This document shows, piece by piece, positions 38,801 to 50,700 of a stretch of DNA of 64,000 nt. Below the pieces are notes generated by a model that saw nothing but the letters and a program-made list of their open reading frames with translations, made no database searches and was not told where the DNA came from. How positions within the stretch are numbered: position 1 is the first letter of the stretch; every line of letters starts with the position of its first letter. The translations under genes and the position numbers were made by a program. The DNA comes from Glandiceps talaboti (lineage: Eukaryota; Hemichordata; Enteropneusta; Spengelidae), in the NCBI RefSeq assembly GCF_964340395.1, contig NC_135562.1, forward strand, positions 19,465,626 to 19,529,625, given 5' to 3'.

Positions 38801-41800
38801 GTCATTTAGAAGCTGAAATGAAGTGATGCGAAGCAACTGTTACATTAAAAAGAAAACAGGGGGAAAAAAGGAAAAAGCTTAATAATTGTCCATTAAATGC
38901 ATATCAATTTGGTTCCCAATACTTTCTTTTCTTATAATTACACTTCAGTAAAAAAAAATTCTTAAGTTTATTACAAATACTGTAGTCATGTACAATTTGT
39001 ACAAAAAAAATAAATCAAAAGCTAGGTTGAGAGAAACACAGTAAAAAATTGTGATTGCCCTGAGCATACTTGGGTGGTTGTTGAAACTTGAAAAGAGTTT
39101 GTTAATACATTTAACCCAGACTATGTTGGTCTGTGATATGCAGGAATAGATAGGGCTAATTAGAGAAAGACATCTCTCATCTCATGTGGGATGAAGACAT
39201 TTCCACAACCCTTTAATACTGCTAACATTTGCCTTTATTAAATGTCATCTAATCACGGAGAAAATATCACAGCCCCAATCTCCTTCTATACTAGGGTTCA
39301 TACTGCAGTCACTGAACTAACTCATACCTTGTCATCTACTACATTCACAGAGGTTCTGTCATGAATTTACCCTTTATACTCTGTACCTTCACAGAGGTTC
39401 TGTCATGAATTTACCCTTTATACTCTGTACCTTCACAGAGGTTCTGTCATGAATTTACCCTTTATATTCTGTACCTTCACAGAGGTTCTGTCATGAATTT
39501 ACCCTTTATACTCTGTACCTTCACAGAGGTTCTGTCATGAATTTACCCTTTATACTCTGTACCTTCACAGAGGTTCTGTCATGAATTTACCCTTTATACT
39601 CTGTACCTTCACAGAGGTTCTGTCATGAATTTACCCTTTATACTCTGTACCTTCACAGAGGTTCTGTCATTAACTTACCCTTTATACTCTGTACCTTCAC
39701 AGAGGTTCTGTCATGAATTTACCCTTTATACTCTGTACCTTCACAGAGGTTCTGTCATTAACTTACCCTTTATACTCTGTACCTTCACAGAGGTTCTGTC
39801 ATGAATTTACCCTTTATATTCTGTACCTTCACAGAGGTTCTGTCATGAATTTACCCTTTATATTATTATTATTTTATTTCTTGTAAGTAAACGCGCTACA
39901 CATGCATCTCAGCGCGTTGTACAGACTGAAGTTTAAAAAATTGCAATTTATACTCTGTACCTTCATAGAGAATCTGTCATGTATTTACCCTTTATACTCT
40001 GTACCTTCACAGAGGTTCTGTCATGGATTTACCCTTTATACTCTGTACCTTCATAGAGAATCTGTCATGTATTTACCCTTTATACTCTGTACCTTCACAG
40101 AGGTTCTGTCATGAATTTACCCTTTATACTCTGTCATGTCTGCACCTTCATAGAGGTTCTGTTTTGTATAAATTCACCCTCATAATGGTTCCGTCTATAT
40201 TTACCCTCATAGTCTTAGAGATTCTGTCATGCATTTACCCTCATAGAGATTCTGTCATGTCTGTACCTTAATATCTGAGGTTATGTCATTTCTTAGTAAT
40301 GAATCTATCTCTGGGATAAATCATTTTGTTCCTTTCTTTGTGCCATTGGGCAATCAGTTTTTCTGAGTGAATTGGAGTTTATGTTATAATGATCAATATC
40401 TGTGTTTGTAAAATAAAAATAGGTTTTTGTTCATTTGCTCAAGAGTCATGGGCAACTCAACTGAGGTTTTCCTGAGTGAAATATTTCTGTGTCGGTGTGA
40501 TGCTATCTGCATTTCTGATGTAAAAATAGACTTTGTTTCTGACTTTGTGCCATGGGGCGACTCAATGGAGAGTTTCCCAGAGTCAATAGGACGTATGTGT
40601 TGGTGTGATGTTATCAATATCTGCATTTCTGATGTAAATTTGAGGCATTGTACAACTCTTATGACTTCTGTGTTGGTAACTGGTATGATGTTATAACTTC
40701 ATTTGAAATGTGCTTAGTTCAAGTTGGTCATGCATGTCTGTCATTCGTAAACTGAATTGTTTTTTATTAATAAACAATCCCTAATAAAACTGGACAGTTG
40801 AAAATAAGCTCTCTCTCTAGTAATAGCTACCCTTAGCTCTGAAAATTGAATTTAGGTAAAAAATACGCCTTCGATACTTAGGCCTAAAAAAATTGTGTGG
40901 TTCGGTTTACACTCAATTTTAGAATTGGTGGGGTAGGTAGATTTTTCTCCCATGAGTGTCTAGTTCAGATAGTTATGTTTTCTGTTCTTTTCCATATGGT
41001 TTCTGTGTAATTGGTTTCTTTCCATCAAATTTACAGCCATTACAGATTGGAAGAACAGTTTTAAATTGTCTTTTTAAGTTGATTTCAGTTTCCGCGTCAA
41101 CTATTTCTTGCAAGACTTCACATTTTTTTTCCCTTGAATATGTAAAATAAGTTTTGGGTCAGCAGTGACAAACTACATGTAGATGGTATTAGGTAACCGA
41201 GATAAACAATTTTTTTTTAGGCCTTATCATATGTCATTGACAGGTCAGCTGAGGAAACACTGATGGTTAAGTTTACAAGATGTGAAGGCTAAAATCACAA
41301 CTGGAGTAAAACGTCCTCAACAGCTATCCCACATAATTTCAGAAACTGCCATTTTGACATCTACAGATTACTGTCCAGACTTTTGATCTCAGTGACTTCC
41401 TACATGGCAGTCAATGAGAACATGAATAGATTGAGGTAAATGATTAATATAAAAAAATAATGAATACGCTAACTTATTAGCTGGTCTCTACTAACCTGGG
41501 CTTGTCTTGAATAGTCAATGTCCAGTAGTGATGCCCCTTGTTGGGACAGTGTATTGATTTTAGGTCTTCGATGTGATGACCGATGTAAACTTAGAAACTT
41601 GCTGTAGTTGTTTCGGTGAGTGATGTCATTGTTCGTCAAAGCTGTCAAAACCAAAGCACCAATTCATTAATATTCATTTTACACATTGACAATAGCTTCA
41701 AGGGACACAAACTGGGTTTATACATTTTTGGGCACATAATTTTTGAAAGAGATTAAAAGTTAATATTAGTATTCAACTTATAGTCTAGTTCCTATATGAC

Positions 41801-44395
41801 GTGTTGTGATTACTATGATCATCTCCCCTCATGTATTGGGTACGTAAGTCGTTATGCTAGAATGACACATGTCAGTAGTAATCCATCACAAATTGACAGG
41901 CAGTTGCAATTGGTTTAACTCCTTTAGACAACTGCTCATTAGCCGAACTCTACCTCTGTAGTCGGAAACTAAAATCTTATGGAGATGCGATAACGTCATC
42001 ACGTTTTATATATGAACGCAGTCGTGGTATCACAGATTTCTTTGCTGGAATAACGACTTTCCATAATTATACATGAGTGGTGATGATCGGATTCATAGCA
42101 ATCATAATGCAGTGTATAGGAACTGGACTGAAGTATATAATTAAACCATCACTTATTATTATTGGCTGAACTCAAACCAAAACCTCCTATTTAGGAATAA
42201 TACATAAATAATTCTCGGTACCTGCAACAACATTTTACCTCATGCTTGATGAGGGTCAAAATAGAATAAGAATGTTGACTTAGTCTTATTCTCGGTACCT
42301 GTAATAGCATTTTACCTCATACTAGAATACTAGAGGGTCAAAATAGAACAAGAAGGTTGACTTATTCTCAGTACCTGTAATAGCATTTTACCTCATACTA
42401 GAATACTAGAGGGTCAAAATAGAACAAGAAGGTTGACTTATTCTCAGTACCTGTAATAGCATTTTACCTCATACTAGAATACTAGAGGGTCAAAATAGAA
42501 CAAGAAGGTTGACTTATTCTCAGTACCTGTAATAGCATTTTACCTCATACTAGAATACTAGAGGGTCAAAATAGAACAAGAAGGTTGACTTATTCTCAGT
42601 ACCTGTAATAGCATTTTACCTCATACTAGAATACTAGAGGGTCAAAATAGAACAAGAAGGTTGACTTATTCTCAGTACCTGTAATAGCATTTTACCTCAT
42701 GCTAGAGGGTCAAAATAGAACAAGAAGGTTGACTTATTCTCAGTACCTGTAATAGCACTCTACCTCATACTAGAGGGTCAAAATAGAACAAGAAGGTTGA
42801 CTTATTCTCAGTACCTGTAATAGCATTTTACCTCATACTAGAGGGTCAAAATAGAACAAGAAAGTTGACTTATTCTCACCCACACATACAGTAAATGCAT
42901 GTGAAGTGCGTGGAGAGGAAGTTATGGTGTCGACCAAGAAATCAAATATTCATTATTTTTATGATGTGCCTATTATAGGCATATTCTATTTCAGGTACCG
43001 AGAATCCAATGACATAATTTATTGTACATACATACTAAAAGTAAAATGATGAGGAAACTGCCATGATTGTACTATTGATGCCAGCATATGATTTTGTACA
43101 ATTGAAGGGCAGGAATGCATTAATATAATACTAGTATGATCTTATATGTAACTATATAGATATTCATTGAATCAAAAAACTAAGTTAAAAACTCAGCTTG
43201 TGTTCCTACAATCATCAGAAAATGTAACAAGTATACAATCCTAGACACTTGTACCACATTGCAAGGAAGGTATACTACACTACAGATCCAACCTTGACTT
43301 TGACCCTGATGATATCAATTTTTTGAGATTTCTGAAATTTCAATGAAAAGGTGCTGACTCCATGCTGACATGCCATGCCATCTTATATTAGGTCAAAGTC
43401 AAGAATGATTAATTTACAAGTAAAATTTTCCCATGCCATTCAATACTTTTTCATGTGTTAGCAAATGGATGGGTTAATATCTGAATCAGCCCCACATGTA
43501 TGTTAACACCAGGCTAGCTTAGTACTAACACCAAACTGGAACTAACACCTAACCAGTATTGTGTTAGCAACTTGGAAGGTTTACATGCCTACACTAGTAA
43601 TGTTTTAACATAAGGCTGGCAGATAGGAAATCCATTGTTGAGCTGTACTGTAATTTGGAAATAAATGGTGTACACTTACGTTCTATTATCTTGTGGTCAA
43701 TATCAGGAATAGATCTTCTCCTGCGTTCCCTACCCAGGGCTGGTTTGGTCCTGACACGGACATCCCCTGCAACAAAAACACAATCATATTTATATTATTA
43801 AAAGTCTACTGGTGCAACCAATCGGCCAAAGAATTTGGCGGGGTGATGTGGTTTGGTTATTTTTTAGAAGATATATTTACTAGTCATGATGATTAATTAT
43901 CTGGGCAGACAGTGTTTGGTGAAATGTATAAATGTATTATGTAAGTTTTTTTGCAGTGTTGTCCCTGAATAAATCTAACTACATGATGTACATGTACACA
44001 TTTCCATTTCACGTAAAATAAATCATTTATCTATAACTATGTATTTTTGTTGTTATACCTCAAACCCCAAATTTGCCTTAATTTTGGTCCATGGACATTG
44101 ATCAACTTTCCTAGGGAACTATTTCCATGGCCTTCACCAGAATTTTCTCTCTTTTACTTTCATGTTTGTATGTTTTGTGTTCTCTTTCTGGTGGAACTAA
44201 TTTCAATTTAATTATGAGCAAAGAATTATGAAGATAATAAATGTGGACATTGTTAAACAGATAGGCTAGTTTGTTTAGAGCTAAACCAAGTGATAAATAA
44301 GTCACTATCTGGCTATCATAAAGATGAAGTCTGGCAAATCAAAAGACATCAACTGACTATATAAAACCCAAACTGACATGTGTTACATGTTCACT

Positions 44396-44445
<50 letters not shown>

Positions 44446-45343
44446 TAATTTGTATAGTTCTATGATACTGAACAGGAAAAATAGTAGATCATTGTAAAAA
44501 GTTAGAAAGCTCTTGTGAACAGATGTGTCTTGATGTCCTGCTAGAATTCATTGACAGTTGGTGATGAATGAAGTACAAGTTCTATACTGTTCCATAAGAC
44601 TGGAGCTGCTCGCGAGAATGCATACTCATCATATGACTTTGCATTACAACGAGGTACATGAAGTAGACTTTTGTTGTTTGAGTATTTAGTTAAACAAGTT
44701 GTGGGTTTACTGTTAATCAAGTCAGCAATGTAACCAGGACTATCAAACTAGTGTTTATACAAATGTAATATTAGTTCATTTCAATTTTATTCTCCAATCT
44801 TTATTCAGCTAATGACCACTGGACATACTTGACCAACAATACCAAATGTACACTTCAATCTTCATACTGCCACAGTGGCATTTGATAAACTAAATCTACA
44901 CGTACACGCAGCCTCTGTCTCTCAATTAAATCGGTAAATTGATGCAAGCGTTGACAACCCCATGCATGTAGGAAATTCAATATCCTCCATATGATAGGGC
45001 ATTAACTGACAAACTACATGTACAGGTCATTCACATTTATACATTCTATATATTATTGGCACAATTTGTCCACTACATGATTGTGCACTGTCTTCATAAC
45101 AACCTAAGTTAGAAGTACATTCTGGTACAGTAGTCCTCATTACCACAAACTACTACATGTATGTTGTAGATACATTTGTACAATTGTATGTACACTGTAG
45201 TGTCAGTGAAGAGAATAGAGTTTAGTATACTCTGTAGTATGGTAGGACTGTGTTGTAGATTACATAGTATTAGTAGTAGTACCACTGAACAAAACAGTTT
45301 ATGGACTCTCCAGCTAGGTTGATGATTAAATTGACCGACCGAC

Positions 45344-45384
<41 letters not shown>

Positions 45385-45416
45385 CAACTGACTGGCTGAT
45401 TGACTGATTGATTGAC

Positions 45417-45451
<35 letters not shown>

Positions 45452-47674
45452 CTGACTGACTGACTGATGGATTGATTGGTTGATTCAACTGACTGACTGA
45501 ATAACTGAATGACAGACTGATTGATTGATTGAATGATTGAATAATTATTATTTTACTAGGGAAACAATAATCAAATCATTTTGATTCATATTTTGAGCAG
45601 CATACAACCAGTGATGAAGACACGGTTTATCAAGACATAAATCGACCACAATTATTTAAAACACACAATTCTTGTTGGACTGCATTCAACCAGACTTGTA
45701 GTAGTATACCTGTAATATGATATATTCCCTATTTATTCTGTATTATGACAATAATGAGAGTGTGTCTAACATTGACAGTGTTATCTGTCTATATCAATCT
45801 AATTGACTACAGTACTGGGACTCATTATATGGATTTACTACATCTTATCTTGGTCCTTAAGTCTCAAAATACTGATTATTATGAAAATAGATATATCCCC
45901 CTGGTATACAAATGTACAGTGTTAGAATTTACTCTGTAGGCTGTAAGTATAAACTAAAACCATATAAAACCAATTTTATTCATTTCCTCAAGCTAAACAT
46001 CTATCTTCACTCATTCACTCAGTAAGTCACTCACTCACTCACTCAGTATGGATTGCATTTCCGATAAAAAGTATAATATATGTGTTGGTGACACACAACT
46101 TGTCAAACTAATTCATTCTCTTTCCTTTTGTCTTTATTTCTGTCTGTAAATGTGAATGCAGTCTCTTTCCTTTTCTATAGCAATCAGCATACCCATCTAA
46201 CATTCTCCTGTTCAAAATATGAAACTAAAATTCAACGAAACAAACCATAACAATTGGATTGTGAAAGTAGATGCGGTTACTGAACAACCTACGCACACAC
46301 AATAATGCCACACAGGAAAATCCTATGATGAAATACATGTACATGTGAGTTGCTGTGACAGAGAACAACCACACACTTATAAATCCCATGGTTCTTTCGG
46401 GAGGTGGGGGTGGGGGTGGGGGTGGGTGGGGGGGGGGTATCCCCTCTTGTAAGCTGTAATGTAAAATATATAATTGGATATTTGGAGGAAATAATGGTTC
46501 AACAATTGACACAACTGACCTTATTTGGGTAAAGTGTTCCTTGATGTGATATGACAAACTATTCCATGACTGTGAGGTTGCTATCCCCCGATTGATTTAC
46601 AATGGAGGTGATATGGATATGATACTGGCTCAGTGTGCTCTCCATTAAGCTAATTTGACTCTCAGTCACAGACACACACACAATGTCTAGTGATGTACCA
46701 AAATGTGGTGCTCTCCTACCTCTATGTGAAATGCCAGTTTTTATCATTTTGACTTGCAACAACCAAATTTGGCTATCATTAAAAGGCACAATGCACTGGC
46801 TATATGATAAATGTTTACAACTGAAAGTGAGTATATACAACAGATGAGCAGTGATTACCCTGCAAGTGAATAGAGGACAAAGCTACATAGTATTACTATA
46901 ACTGTAGCAGTGTTACAAACACATTAGAAAGGAGTTTCTCTTTGAGTGAGAGTGAACTGAAGATTATTTTGAATAGAAGGTATTAATGACAATTACTGAA
47001 ATTGATGAATTACTTTAGAATAAATTGTATATTATTTAATTATACACAGCACAGTTATATATTGATTAATAATGATAGTGTCAATGACAACACAAAATAT
47101 TGTGATAAAAGTGAAAATATGAATAGTCATTAAAACTATGGCATGATGAGTTCATGTATACTATGTCAGTAACCATCTTTATTACAAGCAGAAAATTGGT
47201 GTCAGAGTTGCATGATCTGTGTGTGTGTATGTGTGTGTGTGTGTGTGTTTGTGTATGTATGTATGTATGTATGTATGTATGTATGTATGTATGTATGTAT
47301 GTATGTATGTATGCACATACATATATACATGCACGTACCTACATACCGTGGGTTTTTTTAAGGGCGGTAAGTACAGTAAGTAAAATCTACTGGTGTTTCC
47401 ATATCATTTCACTGAGGTTCCACACCAAAGTTATGATAGATTCTGTGGGAAACACTGCTAGTTGCACCTCTCCCCCTTCTGTTACCATGAATCCCCAACC
47501 TTACTAAAAACACTGACATATGTCAGTATACCTTTTTATATGCATTGTACAAAATGTATGTATGTAAGTGTAAGTGTGTTTGAACATGTGTCAGTGTTTA
47601 TGTGCATGTCACTACATGTATATCTGTTTCAGTGCATATATGTAATATGAATGTGTGCATGTGTGTGTGTGTGT

Positions 47675-47724
<50 letters not shown>

Positions 47725-50700
47725 AATGAAAGAAATGGAATAAGTTCTTACTACATTACATAAATGTACAATGTTATGGTTACATTGGTGCTTTTTTTGT
47801 CAGCATGCTACATGTAATAGCTTTCACAGCAGCCGCGTAGTGGCTCAATGAATAGTACACATACAGTACAAATCCTATACACTATGCAAATGTTTTGGCT
47901 GGTTTTACCCAGGGATGCATTGCGGCGCAATGACAACGCATGCGCATTCTATATACTGTGCGCATTCTCCATGTGGAGGGCGCTATCTACAATATCATCG
48001 TTATCATGAGGCAGCCAATAACAATTAAATCTATCTTGCATGATGGGCATGGGCTTTGCCTACAGTTATGATATTATTTCTAATTGTAGACAAGAAATCA
48101 AATACAATTAATCACTAGATTTATAAATATAATGTCATTTAATTATTGTAAAACCTACAAATAAACTAAAACATATTTTCTCTTAAATTTCATGTCTTAC
48201 TATACCAGTACTTCACATGCTAATGATATACATAATTGTACATGTAACATGCAGAGATAATATCCTTGACACAAGCAACTATGCTCCGATTAAAACTGAC
48301 ATTTGTAGAAATTAATAAAATAACATCACAGGGAAGTAAGGTCAGATTAAAACTGACATTTGTGGAAATTAATAGAACAAGGTACTATCAATCAAACACA
48401 GAAACATATCAATATAGAGTGTCAGAAACACACATTCTTAGTGACTTGGCAACCTTTTTATGACTATGACGACAGTCTTACTAGTTATTGATCTATTTCT
48501 GATTAAGATTAAAGGGGAACTATAGCTGCAACTGTAACATTTTTATTTGTTAACACTGTTTTGTTAGATATAATGGTTTAATTGTTATATCATACACTCT
48601 GAACAGTATTGAGTCACCTGTCAATAAACATATGTGTGCAGTTGTACACATACAGGCAATATGGTATATGTACATGTATGACAATAAATACAATCACATA
48701 GATTTCTTGGTCTGCATGCACCTAAAAATCAGTACACCCAATGTGATCACAATTCCAACCTGTTGATGTACTATACTTCTGGATATAGAAAACCCGATTT
48801 ACATGTGTATTTAGTATTTTAACAATTCTAAATTAATATATTAATGGTTGTCTGGTCAAAACAGTTATATACCAGTTACCATGGTTACAGCTAGTGCAGC
48901 TTTAAGGCACAAGCAAACCTTTGCTTACTTTCCATTTTTTGTTGATTTTACCTTTTATGTGTGCAATTTTTGCTTCACATTTTAAAGGTACACAAAGTAT
49001 TGAAGTATACTTAACCATCACTTGCAACTGATTGAACTCAAACCTGGTATTAAGATATAACTTGTAAATGACCCAATGACATAATTTATTACACACGCAC
49101 ATATAAACATGTCCAGGAAAACTCCACGACATATTGTATTTGTGTATAATTCATGTACTCTCTTCCATTGTCCTACACTGTACTGTATGAATATGATGTA
49201 ATGTTCAATCACAAATTAGTTCAATTCATACCCAAGTTTTATTACTCTCTCACTCACATAAATGAAACTTTATCATAAATACTATAAATCAAACATACAT
49301 TTACAACCCATTCACACTGCAAAAACTTTCAAAATACATTCTCTTCCTTTGCTTTCAGCCTTGGGAGATACATGTAGTTGCTACATGAAAGCCCTCCTAG
49401 TAATAGATGTCTACTAGTGACCTTAGAACCAGCCAATAAGTATATAATACAATTTAGTTACCATTTATACTTGTAAGAGTATTGAAAAAAAATGATTATT
49501 ATAATAATATTTAGAGTGGTGTAGTAAATGAACTTGTAATATTTTTATGGATACCAAAGTCCATATTATTTTTATTACTTACAATTATTATTCATACTAT
49601 GATTGTTATTATCTACTTGTCGTCATAATTATCACTATTCCCATGACATTTCTTTTAAGAGTCACTAAACTTAGGAGACTGTGTGGTTAGAGGTCAATTC
49701 CCACTGTCATTTCATGATTTTTACAACCCTGATAAAGATCGTCTGTGAATAATCCAAGTGTTGGTGAAGTTTTTAATAACAGTCTCAGCGTATTTGGAAT
49801 CAGTCTCTTGTTCAATTTAATAAATTCAATTATTTCCTTCAAGACCTGGTTGTGGGAATTTGGTGTAGAAGAGGTTCTGAATAAAATAATGACAACAAAA
49901 CCAAGTACTAAAGCAACCACACTTTATTGGTTATTAAGAAACTCTAATAAACTGCTACAAATTATAGTCATCAGTTTAAAGAATAACCAACATTCCCTAA
50001 ATATTGGCATGAATTTAATATTGACCTATTTATGAGTGGTTACTACAGGGAGACTGTGATTGGTCAATAAGGCAGAGATTTCATCTATGATTGGTTACTA
50101 TAGGGAGACTGTGATTGGTCAACAAGGCAGAGAATTTATTTATGATTGGTCAAATTTATGGATTGGTTCATTGTAACATGTACAATAGCAGTGATTGGAT
50201 CATACTATTATGATATGTAAATTAGGCAAACTGTGATTGGACCATACTATACATGTAGCTACATGTACATTACCAGTGATTGGATCATACTATTATGATA
50301 TGTAAATTAGGCAAACTGTGATTGGACCATACTATACATGTAGCTACATGTACATTAGCAGTGATTGGATCATACTATTATGATATGTAAATTAGGCAAA
50401 CTGTGATTGGACCATACTATACATGTAGCTACATGTACATTAGCAGTGATTGGATCATACTATGTCACATGCAAATTAGGCAAACTGTGATTGGAGCATA
50501 CCACACTATATTAGCAGTAATTGAATCATACTGCTATGAAATGTAAATTATAGGTAAGCTGTGAGTAGACCACTCAATACCACCCTTAAATATAAATCAG
50601 CTATCAAAGAAAATTGTTTACTGTTAATAATATACTAATTGTAACCATTCATTACTCACTTTACTCACATTCATCTTCTACTTACCTAACATCCGAACAT

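Larger units (their letters stand above)
23914..41495 (-). other. PDE7 17.6-kb intron between exons C and D
   Basis: No exon recognised on either strand. It contains dispersed repeat families A, B, D and F, an (AATA)n tract at 27441-27546, TAGTCTATA clusters at 30165-30240, (AAC)n/(ACT)n at 35455-35512, and a three-copy repeat with AAGTTTAAGTGATA at 38488-38562. It also holds the 44-bp minisatellite. Small frames here (for example 29688-29963 and 34364-34774) look random. Confidence 0.6.
43767..50685 (-). other. PDE7 intron between exons A and B (6.9 kb)
   Basis: Contains the microsatellites at 44398, 45343, 47219-47310 and 47658-47722, a G-rich tract, family C and E repeats and the 85-bp array. 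Around 47910-48060 is a short GC-richer stretch with CGCATGCGCATT. No exon recognised. Confidence 0.6.

Noticed and set aside
39340-40270. CRISPR-like regular repeats
   Set aside because: Contiguous tandem units without variable spacers in a eukaryotic intron; the same holds for the other arrays.
47910-48060. GC-richer stretch with CGCATGCGCATT as a promoter
   Set aside because: A single NRF1-like site and no linked first exon; too weak to annotate.
49745-50035. 96-codon plus-strand ORF (and its 77-codon antisense)
   Set aside because: Considered a transposon fragment but no family motif could be named.
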